Assembly (NCBI GenBank): GCA_023375785.1
Contig: SZWC01008576.1
Coordinates: 35,367 to 99,366 of the forward strand
Direction: 5' to 3'
DNA from: Penium margaritaceum
Lineage: Eukaryota; Streptophyta; Zygnematophyceae; Desmidiales; Peniaceae
DNA length: 64,000 nt
The position numbers and the translations under genes are program-made. Each line of letters opens with the position of its first letter. The first letter of the stretch is position 1. The notes below the pieces were generated by a model, which was not told where the DNA came from, ran no database searches, and saw nothing but the letters and a program-made list of their open reading frames with translations. Of the stretch, positions 1 through 11,520 are shown piece by piece.

Positions 1-1546
1 CTTGCAGCTGCTGTGGGGGCAGGTACAAATGGCTCTGTGCAGTTTGTTGTGGTGTCGGCAGCGAGGCCTGGGGAGTTGCCCCAACTGGCATTGTTCCCAC
101 CGGCTGTTGGTGGTGGAGCTGCTGGTAGGTGGGCATGTGTGGCTGCGGTGTCATGTTGGGCGCAATCGTCTGCGGCACCATTCCCACCGGCATCGGACCC
201 ATCTGCTGCTGTGTCTGGGTCGTCCACAGGGCTGGCACGGCCGCAGGGGGTCGCGTTATAGGCGTCAGCTGTGTCCCACCTCCAGTCGCTTGCTACTACT
301 GACTCGTTGGTTGGGTCCCAGTCAGCAGAGGCTGGACCGTGTTCCCTTGGTAGTTGACTCCGCTGCCGGGCTGAGGCATCTGCTGTGGCGGCTGCGGGAC
401 TGCGAAGGGCCCGGCCATCATCCCCACTTGCATCGTGGGCTAAGGTGGCACATGCGCTGGCTGCTGTGGTCCCGCCGTGGGCGGTTGCGATATGGCCGCC
501 GCCTGCATGGTGCCCATCATCATCTGCTGCTGTGGTGGTGTACTTGGCGCACGTGGCTGCGAGGATGCCCCGGTTGGCAAGGTGATCAGATTTGGCTGTG
601 ATGCGGGGAGCTGTTGCGTCGTACTCGCCTGTCCACCCCCCGTGTGCTGCTCCTGCGCATAACTCGGTGGCTGGACCACTCCGATTGCTTGGAGCTGCGC
701 GGCCGCTTCCGCCGCGGTTGCTCCCATGGTCAGGAGCGTCTGGCCCATGGTAAGTTGGTTCACTGGTGGCTGCGCATCTCCCGATGCCTGCACGGACATA
801 GGCATCCCCATCTGCATGCCTCTTATAGGTTGTGCGGATACGACCATCTGCTGCTGCTGTAGTCCGGGCATAGGTGGTTCCGCGGTCAGGGCGCCCGTGA
901 TTGCCCCGGCCGGCTGTCGCGGCGGGTTTGTGTCTTGAGGCATCCCAAGGGCGGGGTTTAGGAGTCCCATCCTGTGCTGCTGCGCCAACATCCATTGCTC
1001 GTCTGGTGCTGGTACTTTGGGGATCCCTGAATCCTCGGGGCTCAGCGGTAAGGGTTGCGGGTGTGCTGGCGGGGGCACGTGCTGCACCTCTGTTCCGCCA
1101 GGGACCTGCTGATGCTGCCCGCCCCGACGCCGATACACCAGTCCGCGGTAGACCTCGAGCTCTCCACCACCGGAGGATTCTTGCAGGGAAGGTGGCGCAT
1201 CGGAGAACCACTACGTCCCAAGTGGCGCATTTGGCTGGCCCCCCTGGCCCTGTTGATGCTGGGCCGACCCATGGCTGTCGGAAATGTGGACACTCTCCAC
1301 CTCCACGTGTTCGGCCAGCGCATCCATAATGCGGCGCCAGTGCAGGTCCTCCAACCACTCGGTCACTCGTCGGTGCTGGGCGAGCGGATCGGCGCCTGGT
1401 GAGGAGCTGACTGGTGCGCGGTACAACACGGGTGAGGAATCCCGGCTTCCCGTGCAGGTTGCGGCCCGTCGTGGCAGGAAGCACCGCGCTGATGACTGTT
1501 GCTGCCGTCGCCTGGTATCCTGATGCACGAAGCTAGCCGCCGACAT
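1..1546 (-). pseudogene. Gln/Pro/Met-rich low-complexity ORF, interrupted by TAG codons (partial)
   Basis: On the minus strand one frame stays coding-like from the ATG at 1546 to the window edge, broken only by TAG codons at 1211-1213, 440-442, and a TAG pair at 293-298. Its product begins MSAASFVHQD and has a short charged segment (VTEWLEDLHWRRIMDALAEH). It then becomes extremely rich in Gln, Pro, Met and Thr, with runs such as LQQQQM and PPQQQMMMG. The TAG pair lies in a CAG-TAG-TAG-CAA string, so it most likely replaces two Gln codons of a poly-Q run. The same frame has no TAA or TGA over about 1.5 kb. I recognise no domain. The style resembles disordered regions of retroelement gag proteins or transcription cofactors, and I cannot choose between them. 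The 3' end lies outside the window. The uniform TAG breaks suggest C-to-T decay of CAG. Confidence 0.45.
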
Positions 1547-1657
1547 GAACGACTGATCTGAAAGGCACGTGCAGTTCTGCTGGCAAAGAGCAAAGAACTG
1601 TCCACGCTCACCGCACCATGACACTGATACCCCCAATTTTGCCGCGTCCCTGATTTT

Positions 1658-2096
1658 TCCGCGGACGGCAACTTTCCGCGGATCCCCGCGGACTACTCAC
1701 TTTACTACTGTAATTTTACTGCAACGGATCAGCAATACGCGGTTGTCGCCCTCAGGCTAGAGACTACTCCGTGGACCACGAGGCTGGGACTGCTGCGTAT
1801 ACACCTTATGAGAAATGGCACTTCGCGAGCCACTAGAATACGACAACCCACAACGGGAAAATCCCCTTCTATCAGCTATTCCACGGACCACAGTTCTAGA
1901 CTTGTGCGCAGGCACCTCACCGATGAGTGATGCTCCGCGTTCCACTTCTTCCCACACGGGAGTCCACCACCTCGTGGCGTCGGACTCCTCTCCGCGGAAC
2001 CCCGTTCCGCGGACGTGTGCAAGCAAGGGACACCGCCGGCAGCCCACCTCACTCGGAATTTTGGTTCCTCACACACCTATTCCCATAGTCCGCGGA
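1658..2096. repeat. Cluster of the 8-bp palindrome TCCGCGGA
   Basis: Perfect copies of the self-complementary octamer TCCGCGGA lie at 1658-1665, 1675-1682, 1991-1998, 2006-2013 and 2089-2096. One-base variants lie at 1685-1692 (CCCGCGGA), 1768-1775 (TCCGTGGA) and 1880-1887 (TCCACGGA). The last two are the products expected from deamination of the central CpG on either strand. Several copies continue into GGAC or GGACCAC. Either a dimeric-protein binding array or remnants of a short CpG-rich repeat would fit. Confidence 0.55.
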
Positions 2097-2274
2097 CCGG
2101 ACTCCGAGAGCAACTGAGGACAAGAGGGTAGTGGGCGAAGCACAGGAATGAGAGTAGGCTAATGACTCTGATCAAGCTGATTGCGGAGTACATGGAATAC
2201 TTTGGAAGGCAAGCAAGTCTGAGTTGCACTTCTCCTACTGCTAGTGAGGCCCCTTTTCTACTCGGGACTCCGCG

Positions 2275-2362
2275 CGGCGTGTCTACACGCCGACGGTCTC
2301 ATCCCTCTAACATCCTCCTACTCCTTCTACTCGGACTCCACGCGGTGCGGCTACGCACCGCG
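2275..2362. repeat. Two related hairpins in tandem with paired stem substitutions
   Basis: The first inverted repeat is CGGCGTGT-CT-ACACGCCG at 2275-2292. The second is CGCGGTGCG-GCTA-CGCACCGCG at 2341-2362. Their flanks align (CTCC before, GGTCTC or GGGTCTC after), so they are duplicates about 68 bp apart. Two stem positions differ as whole pairs: 78/89 is C-G where 46/57 is T-A, and 80/87 is T-A where 48/55 is C-G (positions given as 22xx and 23xx). Pairing is therefore kept while sequence changes. Confidence 0.6.
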
Positions 2363-2674
2363 GGTCTCGTCCCACACACACACTGTCTATTCTGCTGGTC
2401 ACTTTCTTCATCCACCGTTCGTACACGCGGTTCTTCGTGTTCTTCCTTGAATCTTCGTCCTCAGCGGTGCGTCTCCCGAGGCTCCTCCGTGATTGATGCT
2501 TGGTCACTTGTGCTGATTGGTCATTTCTCCTCTGATTGCTCAGTTCCTCTGCTGTCCTGCCTGCGCTTCGTCAGTGGCGGCGTATTCTGTTTTGGCTTGT
2601 CCCCGTTTCCTTTGCACCGCAGCCCTTCCCTTCACGGCTTCCCGCCTGGCCACAAATTCTTCGGCTGAGAAGAA

Positions 2675-2704
2675 CCGCCGCAGACGAATGTTCGTCTGCG
2701 ACGG
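2675..2704. repeat. Strong inverted repeat
   Basis: A 10-bp perfect stem CGCAGACGAA / TTCGTCTGCG has a 2-nt centre (TG). It extends by three more pairs beyond one C-A mismatch. It lies about 160 bp before the satellite. A cruciform or RNA hairpin are both possible, and no following T-run supports a terminator. Confidence 0.55.
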
Positions 2705-3420
2705 CCTCTTCCACCGGTACCCTGACTCTTGCTCCCCCCCGGATCCGCGTTTACTCCTCGCTCAACCGCATCCGCGGGAGCCAGCATACCATGCGCGGAC
2801 CATCTGCCTCCTCGATCCCTATTCTGCCGGTTACTTCTTCTGCGGAGCTGCGGCAGGATGGTGCGTGACATGTGTGTTAGTGCGTGTAAGTATGTGTTAG
2901 GATGTGTAAGTGTGTGCCAACGTGTGTAAGTGTGTGTAAGTGCATGTAAGTGCGTGTAAGTGCATGTAAGTGCGTGTAAGTGCGTGTAAGTATGTGTAAG
3001 TGTGTGTAAGTGCATATAAGTGCGTGTAAGTACGTGTAAGTGCGTGTAAGTATGTGTAAGTGTGTGTAAGTGCGCGTAAGTGCGTGTAAGTATGTGTAAG
3101 TATGTGTGACTGCGTGTAAGTATGTGTAAGTGTGTGTAAGTGAGTGTAAGTACGTCTAAGTACGTATAAGTGTGTGTAAGTGTGTGTAAGTGCATGTAAG
3201 TACATGTAAGTGTGTGTAAGTATGTGTAAGTGCATGTAAGTACGTGTACGTGCGTGTAAGTGCGTGTAAGTGCATGTAAGTGCATGTAATTGTGTGTAAG
3301 TGCGTGTAAGTGCGTGTTAGTACGTGTGAGTACGTATAAGAGAGTGTACGTGTATGTAAGTGGGTGTTAGTGCGGTTTAAGTTTGTGTGAGTGAGTGTAA
3401 GTGCGTGTAAGTACGTGTAA

Positions 3421-3940
3421 GTACGTGTAAGTGCATGTAAGTGCGTGTAAGTATGTGTAAGTGCGTATAAGTGCGTGTAAGTTCATGTAAGTGCATGTAA
3501 GTACATGCAAGTGCATATAAGTGCGTATAAGTACGTGTAAGTGCATGTAAGTGCGTGTAAGTATGTGTAAGTGCGTATAAGTGCGTGTAAGTTCATGTAA
3601 GTGCATGTAAGTACATGCAAGTGCATATAAGTGCGTATAAGTACGTGTAAGTGCATGTAAGTGCGTGTAAGTATGTGTAAGTGCGTATAAGTGCGTGTAA
3701 GTTCATGTAAGTGCATGTAAGTACATGCAAGTGCATATAAGTGCGTATAAGTACGTGTAAGTGCATGTAAGTGCGTGTAAGTATGTGTAAGTGCGTATAA
3801 GTGCGTGTAAGTTCATGTAAGTGCATGTAAGTACATGCAAGTGCATATAAGTGCGTATAAGTACGTGTAAGTGCATGTAAGTGCGTGTAAGTATGTGTAA
3901 GTGCGTATAAGTGCGTGTAAGTTCATGTAAGTGCATGTAA
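3421..3940. repeat. 110-bp higher-order repeat, about 4.7 copies
   Basis: Eleven decamers repeat as a unit. The decamer GTTCATGTAA marks each copy at 3481, 3591, 3701, 3811 and 3921. The copies look identical by eye, which implies recent homogenisation. A diverged single copy of most of the unit lies at about 4232-4352, outside the run. Confidence 0.9.
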
Positions 3941-6900
3941 GTGCGTGTAAGTGCGTGTAAGTGCGTGTTAGTACGTGTGAGTACGTATAAGAGTGTGTAA
4001 GTGTATGTAAGTGGGTGTTAGTGCGGTTTAAGTTTGTGTGAGTGAGTGTAAGTGCGTGTAAGTACGTGTAAGTTCGTGTAAGTGCGTGGAAGTGTGTATA
4101 AGTGCTAAAAGTGTGTGTAAGTGCGTATAAGTGTGTGTAAGTGCGTGTAAGTGTATGTAAGTGCAGTTTAAGTTCCTGTAAGTGCGTGTACATGTGTGTA
4201 AGCGCGTGTAAGTATGTGAAAGTGCGTGTAAATGCATGTAAGTGCGTGTAAGTATGTGTAAGTGCGTATAAGTGCGTGTAAGTTCATGTAAGTGCATGTA
4301 AGTACATGCAAGTGCATATAAGTGCGTATAAGTACGTGTAAGTGCATGTAAGCACGTGTAAGTGCATGCAAGTGCATGTAAGTGCGTGTAAGGGAGTGTA
4401 TACATGTGTAAGTGCAAGTAAGTGTGTGTTAGTACGTGTAAGTGCGTATAAAAGCGTGTAAGTGCGTGTAAGTGCGTGTAAGTGCGTGTAAGTGCGTGTA
4501 AGTGCGTGTAAGTTCGTGTAAGTACGTGTAAGTGCGTGTAAGTGCCTGTACGTGCGTTTAAGTACGTGTGAGTGCAGTTTAAGTGGGTGTAAGTGTATAT
4601 ATGTGTGTGTAAGTACGTGTAAGTGCGTGTTAGTGCATGTAAGTACGTGTAAGTGTGCAAGTGGGTGTAAGTGCGTGTAAGTGCGTATAAGTGTGTGTAA
4701 GTGCGTGTCAGTGCATGTATGTGTGTGTAAGTGCGTGCAAGTGCGTGTAAGTGTGGTTTAAATGCAATTAGTTCGTGTAAATGCTTATAAGTGTGTGTAA
4801 GTTTATGTAAGTTTGAAAACGTATGTGTAAGTGCGTGTAAGTGCATATAAGTGCGTTTAAGTGTGTGTTAGTACATGTAAGTGTGTGTTAGTGCGTATAA
4901 GTATGTGCAAAAGCGTGTAAGTGCATGTAAGTGTGTGTAAGTGAATGTAAGTGCGTGTAAGTGCATGTAAGTATCTATAAGTGCGTGTAAGTGCGTGTAA
5001 GTGTGTGTAAGTGCGTGTAAGTGCGTATAAGTGTGTGTAAGTGCGTGTAAGTGCGTGTAAGTGCGTGTAAGTACGTGTAAGTACGTGTAAGTGCACGTAA
5101 GTACGTGTAAGTGCGTGTAAGTGCGTGTTAGTGTGTGTAAGTGGGTGTAAGCACGTGTAAGTACGTGTAAGTGCGTGAAAGTGCATGTAAGTGTGTGTAG
5201 TGCGTGTAAGTACGTGTAAGTGTGTGTAAGTACGTGTAAGGACGTGTAAGTGTGTGTAAGTGCGTGTAAGTGCGTGTAAGTACGTGTAAGTTTGTGTAAG
5301 TGAATGTAAGTTCCTGTAAGTGCGTGTAAGTGCGTTTAAATGTATGTAAGTACGTGTAAGTGCGTGTAAGTATGTATAAGTGCGTGTAAGTGCATGTATG
5401 TGCGTGTAAGTGCGTGTAAGTACGCGTAAGTACGTGTTAGGGCGTGTAAGTGCGTGTAAGAGCATGTAAGTGCATGTAAGTGCGTGTAAGCACGGTTTAA
5501 GTTCGTGTAAGTGTGTGTAAGTGCGTGCAAGTGCCTATAAGTGCGTGTAAGTATGTGTGAGTGTGTGTTAGTGCAGTTTGAGTTCGTATAAGTGTGTGTA
5601 AGTGCGTGTAAGTGCGTGTAAGTATGTGGAAGTGCGTGTAAGTGCGTGTAAGTGTGTGTAAGTGCGTGTAAGTGCGTGTAAGTATGTGGAAGTGCGTGTA
5701 AGTGCGTGTAAGTACGTTTACGTATGTGTAAGTGCGTGTAAGTGTGTGTACGTTTGTGTAAGTGTATATAAGTGCATGTAAGTGCGTGTACGTATGTGTA
5801 AGTACGTGTAAGTACGTGTAAGTGCATGTAAGTGCGTGTAAGTACGTATAAGTGCATGTAAGTATGTGTAAGTGCGTGTAAGTTCATGCAAGTGCATGAA
5901 AGTGCGTGTAAGTGCGTCTAAGCGCGTCTAAGTGCGTGTAAGTGCAGTTTAAGTGGGTGTAATTTTGTCTGAGTTCATGTAAGTGCGTGTTATTGCGTGT
6001 AAGTGCGTGTAAGTGAGTGTAAGTGCGACTAAGTGCGTGTAAGTGCGTGTATGTGCGTGTAAGTGCGTGGAACTGCGTATAAGTGTGTGCAAGTGCCTGT
6101 AAGTACGTGTTAGTATGTGTATGTGTGTGTAAGTGCGTGTAAGTACGTGTAAGTGCGTATAAGTGTGTATTAGTGCGTGTAGGTATGTGTATGTGTGTGT
6201 AAGTACGTGTAAGTGCGTATAAGTGTGTATTAGTGCGTGTAGGTATGTGTATGTGTGTGTAAGTACGTGTAAGTGCGTGTAAGTGCGTGTAAGTGTGTGT
6301 AAGTGCGTTTAAGTGCGTGTAAGTGCATGTAAGTACGTGCAAGTACGTGTAAGTGCGTCTAAGTGTGTGTAAGTACGTATAAGTGTGTGTAAGTGCATGT
6401 AAGTGTGTGTAAGTGTGGTTTAAGTGTGTGTAAGTTCGTGTAAGTGTGTGTAAGTGCGTACAAGTGTGTGTAAGTGCATGTATGTGTGCGTAAGTGCGTA
6501 TAAGTGCGTGTAAATGTGTGTAAGTGTGTGTAAGTATGTGTTACTGCGTCTAAGTGAGTGTAGAAGTGTATAAGTGTGTGTAAGTGTGTGTAAGTGCGTG
6601 TAAGTGCGTGTAAGTGCGTGTAAGTATGTGTAAATGCGTGTAAGTGTGTGTAAGTGTGTGTGAGTGTATGTGAGTATGTATAAGTATGTGTAAGTGCGTG
6701 TAAGGTGGTGTAAGAGCGTGTAAGAATGTGGAAGTCTGTGTAAATGCATGTAAGTGCGTGTAAGTGCGTATAAGTGCATGTAAGTGTGTGTAAGTTCATG
6801 TAAGTGCATGTAAGTGCGTGTAAGTGTGTGTAAGTACGTGTAAGTGCTTGCAAGTGCGTGTAAGTGCATGTAAGTGCATTTAAATGCATGTAAGTGCGTG

Positions 6901-9580
6901 TAAGTGCGTGTAAGTGCGTGTAAGTGTGTATAAGTATGTGTAAGTGTGTGTAAGGTGGTGTAAGAGCGTGTAAGAGTGTGTAAGTACGTGTAAGTGCGTG
7001 TAAGTGCGTGTAAGTGTGTATAAGTATGTGTAAGTGTGTGTAAGGTGGTGTAAGAGCGTGTAAGAGTGTGTAAGTACGTGTGAGTGCGTGTAAGTACGTG
7101 TAAGTATGTATAAGTGCATGTCAGTTTGAGTAAGCTTGTGTAAGTACGTGTAAGTGCGTGTAACTGCGTATAAGTACGTGCAAGTACGTGTAAGTACGTG
7201 TAAGTGTAGGAAAGGGTGTGTAAGTATGTGTAAGTGTGTGTAAGTGCGTGTATGTGCGTGTAATTGTGTGTACGTGTGTGTAAGTGCGTGTGAGTATGTG
7301 TATGTGCCTGTAAGTACATGTAAGTTCGTCTATGTGTAAGTGCGTGTAAGTGCGTGTAAGTGCGTGTAAGTGTGTGTAAGTGCATGGAAGTACGTGTAAG
7401 TACATGTAAGTACGTATAAGTGCGTGTAAGTGTGTGTTAGTGCGTATAAGTGCGTGTAAGTGCGTGTAAGTGTGTGTAAGTGCGTGTAAGTACGTGTAAA
7501 CTCGTGTAAGTGAATGTAAGTTTGTATAAGTGCGTGTAAGTATGTGTAAGTGCGTGTATGTGCGTGTAAGTGTGTGTAAGTGCGTGTAAGTGCGTGTAAG
7601 TGTGTGTAAGTAGGTATAAGTGTGTGTAAGTGCATGTAAGTGCGTGTAAGTGCGTGTAAGTGCATGTGAGTGTGTGTAAGTGCGTGTAAGTGCGTGTAAG
7701 TGTGTGTAAGTAGGTATAAGTGTGTGTAAGTGCATGTAAGTGCGTGTAAGTGCGTGTAAGTGCATGTGAGTGTGTGTAAGTGCGTGTAAGTGTGTGTTAG
7801 TACGTATAATTGCGTATAAGAGCGTGTAAGTGCATGCAAGTGCGTGTAAGCACGGTCTAAGTTCGTGTAAGTGAGTGTAAGTGTATGTAAGTTTGTGTAG
7901 GTTCATGTAAGTGCGTGTGAGTGTGTGTAAGTGCATGTAAGTGCGTGTAAGTGAGTGTAAGTCCGTGTAGGTACGTCTAAGTGCAGTTTAAGTTTGTGTG
8001 AGTATGTGTAAGTGCGTGGAAGTGCATGAAAGTATGTGTAAGTGCGTGCAAGTGCGTGCAAGTACGTTTAGGTATGTGTAAGTGCGTGTAAGTATGTGTA
8101 AGTTTGTGTAAGTACGTATAAGTACGTGTAAGTGCGTGTAGTATGTGTAAGTACGTGTAAGTACGTGTAAGTGCAAGTAAGTGCGTGTAAGTACGTGTAA
8201 GTGCATGTAAGTGCGTGTAAGTGCGTATAAGTGCGTGTAAGTGCGTGTAAATATGTATAAGTACGTGTAAGTGCGTGTAGTATGTGTAAGTACGTGTAAG
8301 TACGTGTAAGTGCAAGTAAGTGCGTGTAAGTACGTGTAAGTGCATGTAAGCACGTGTAAGTGCGTGTAAGTTCGTGTAAGTGCATATAAGTGCGTGTAAG
8401 TGCGTGTAAGTGCATGTTAGTGCATCTAAGTGCGTCTAAGTGCGTGCAAGTGCAGTTTAAGTGGGTGTTATTTTGTGTAAGTTTGTGTAAGTGCGTATAA
8501 GTGCGTGTACGTGCATGTAAGTGAGTGTAAGTGCGACTAAGTGCGTGCAAGTACGTGTAAGTGCGTGTAAGTGTGTATAAGTGCGTGCAAGTGCTTGTAA
8601 GCGCGTGTTAGTGTGTGTATGTGTGTGTAAGTGCGTGTAAGTATGTGTAAGTGCGTGTAAGTGCATGTAAGTGCATGTAGGTGCGTGTAGGTACATGTAA
8701 GTGCGTGTAAGTGCGTGTAAGTATGCGTACGTGTGTGTAAGTGCGTATAAGTGCATGTTAGTATGTATAAGTGCGTCTAAGTGCATGTAAGTGCATGTAA
8801 GTGCGTGTAAGTGCCTATAAGTGCGTGTGCATACGTGTAAGTGTGTGTAAGTGCGTGTAAGTGCATTTTAGTATGTGCAAGTATGTGTAGAAGCGAGTAA
8901 GTACGTGTAAGTTTGTGTAAGAGCATGTAAGTACGTGTAAGTTTGTGTAAGAGCATGTAAGTACGTGTAACTGTATGTAAGTGCGTGGAAGTGTGTGTAA
9001 GTGTATATAAGTGTGTGTAAGTGCATGTAAGTACGAGTAAGTGCGTGTAAGTGCGTGTAAGTATGTATAGGTGCATGTAAGTACGTGTAAGTGTGTATAC
9101 ATACGTGTCAGTGCATGTAAGTGCGTGTAACTGTGTGTAAGTACGTGTAAGTTTGTGTAAGTGCATATAAATGCGTGTAAGTACGCGTAAGTGTGTGTAA
9201 GTCCGTATAAGTATGTAGAAGTGCATTTAAGGTCGTGTAAGAGCGTGTAAGAGTGTATAAGTGCGTATAAGTGCGTGTGAGTACGTGTAAGTGCGTGTAA
9301 GTGCGTGTAAGTACGTGTTAGTGCGTGTAAGTGTGTGTAACTATGTGTAAGTGCGTGTAAGTACGTGTAAGTACGTGTAAGTATGTCTAAGTATGTGTAA
9401 GTTTGTGTAAGTTCCTGTAAGTGTGTGAAAGTGTGTGTAAGTGCGTGTAAGTGCGTGTAAGTGCGTGTAAGTGTGTGTAAGTGCGTGTAAGTGCGTGTAA
9501 GTGCGTGTAAATATGTATAAGTACGTGTAAGTGCGTGTAAGTGCGTGTAAGTACGTATAAGTGCGTGTAAGTGTGTGTAA

Positions 9581-9840
9581 GTGCGTGTAAGTACGTGTAA
9601 GTACGTGTAAGTATGTCTAAGTATGTGTAAGTTTGTGTAAGTTCGTGTAAGTGTGTGTAAGTGCGTGTAAGTACGTGTAAGTACGTGTAAGTATGTCTAA
9701 GTATGTGTAAGTTTGTGTAAGTTCGTGTAAGTGTGTGTAAGTGCGTGTAAGTACGTGTAAGTACGTGTAAGTATGTCTAAGTATGTGTAAGTTTGTGTAA
9801 GTTCGTGTAAGTGTGTGTAAGTGCGTGTAAGTACGTGTAA
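9581..9840. repeat. 80-bp higher-order repeat, about 3.2 copies
   Basis: Eight decamers repeat with starts at 9581, 9661, 9741 and 9821. The rare decamer GTATGTCTAA marks each unit. A diverged copy lies upstream at about 9351-9430 and may be the parent. Confidence 0.85.
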
Positions 9841-11280
9841 GTGCGTGTAAGTACGTGTAAGTGCGTGTAAGTACGTGTAAGTGTGTGTAAGTGAATGTAA
9901 GTTCGTGTAAGTGGGTGTAAGTGCGTGTAAGTGCGTGTAAGTGCGTGTAAGTGTGTGTAAGTGCGTGTAAGTTCATGTAAGTGTATGTAAGTACGAGTAT
10001 GGGTGTAAGTGTGTGTAAGTGTGTGTAAGTGCGTGTAAGTATGTGTTTGTTTGTGTAAGGGAATGTAAGTTCATGTAAGTGTGTTTAAGTGTGTGTAAGT
10101 ACATATATGTGCATGGAAGTATGTATAAGTGCGTGTAAGTACGTGTAAGTCTGTGTAAGTGTGTATAAGTGCGTGTAAGTACATGTAACTACGTGCAAGT
10201 GTGTGTAAGTGTATGTAAGTGTGTGTACGTACGTGTAAGTGCATGTAAGTGCGTGTGAGTATAGTTCAAGTTTGTGTTAGTGCATGTAAGTGCGTGTAAG
10301 TGCGTGTAAGTATGTGTAAGTGCGTGTAAGTGCGTATACATGCGTGTAAGTGCAGTTTAAGTGGGTATAATTTTGTGTAAGTTTGTATAAGTGCATGTAA
10401 GTGCGTATAAGTGCATGTAAGTGCGTGTAAGTACGTGTAAGTGCGTGTAAGTACATGTAAGTGTGTGTACGTGCGTATAACTACGTGTAAGTGTGTGCAA
10501 GTGCGTGTAAGAGTGTGTTTTAGTGCATATAAGTGTATGTAAGTGCGTGTAAGTGCGTGTAAGTGCGTATAAGTGTGTTTAAGTGTGTGTGGGTGTGTGT
10601 AGGTGTGTGTAAGTATGTGTAAGTGTTTGTAAGTGTGTATAAGTGCATATACATGCATCTAAGTACGTGTAAGTGCATGTAAGTGCGTGTAAGTATGTGT
10701 AAGTGCATGTAAGTGCGTATACGTGCGTGTAAGTATGTCTGAGTACGTCTAAGTACGTGTTAGTGCGTGTGAGTGCGTGTAAGAGCGTGTAAGAGCGTGT
10801 GAGTGCATGTAAGTGCGTGTAAGTGCGGTTGAAGTTCGTGTAAGTGAGTGTAAGTGCGTGTAAGTACGTGTAAAGGCGTGTAAGTGCGTGTAAGTGTGTG
10901 TAAGTTCTAAAAGTGCGTGAAAGTGTGTATAAGTGCGTGTACGTGCGTGTAATTGCATGTAAGTGTAGTTTAAGTTCGTGTAAGTGCGTGTAAGTACGTA
11001 TAAGTATGTATAAGTGCGTGTAAGTGCGTATAAGTATGTGTAAATGCGTGTAAGTGCGTGTAAGTGCATGTAAGTGCGTGTAAGTTCGTATAAGTGCGTT
11101 TAAGTGCGTGTAAGTGCGTGTAAGTGCATGTAAGTGCGTCTAAGTGAGTGTAAGTGTGTGTAAGTGTAGTTTAAGTGGGTGTTATTTTGTGTAAGTTCGT
11201 GTAAGTGCGTGTAAGTGCGTGTAAGTGCATGTAAGTGAGTGTAAGTGCGACTAAGTGCGTGTAAGTACATGTAAGTGCGT

Positions 11281-11520
11281 GTAAGTACGTATAAGTATGT
11301 ATAAGTGCGTGTAAGTACGTATAAGTATGTATAAGTGCGTGTAAGTACGTATAAGTATGTATAAGTGCGTGTAAGTACGTATAAGTATGTATAAGTGCGT
11401 GTAAGTACGTATAAGTATGTATAAGTGCGTGTAAGTACGTATAAGTATGTATAAGTGCGTGTAAGTACGTATAAGTATGTATAAGTGCGTGTAAGTACGT
11501 ATAAGTATGTATAAGTGCGT
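11281..11520. repeat. 30-bp higher-order repeat, 8 copies
   Basis: Three decamers (GTAAGTACGT, ATAAGTATGT, ATAAGTGCGT) repeat eight times without a visible difference, then drift at 11521. Because 30 bp is a multiple of three, all reading frames repeat here. Confidence 0.9.

Larger units (their letters stand above)
1547..2861. other. Non-coding spacer between the Q-rich ORF and the satellite
   Basis: No ORF here looks coding. A plus-strand frame at 2162-2668 is open, but its product is Ser/Leu/Arg-rich, has no domain and overlaps the hairpins. The segment holds the TCCGCGGA palindrome cluster, two related hairpins (2275-2362) and a third hairpin (2675-2704). It is CpG-rich compared with the satellite that follows. 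The change to satellite at about 2862 is abrupt. Confidence 0.6.

Noticed and set aside
2162-2668. Plus-strand ORF of 168 codons
   Set aside because: It spans the hairpins, is Ser/Leu/Arg-rich without any domain, and has overlapping open frames of similar quality.
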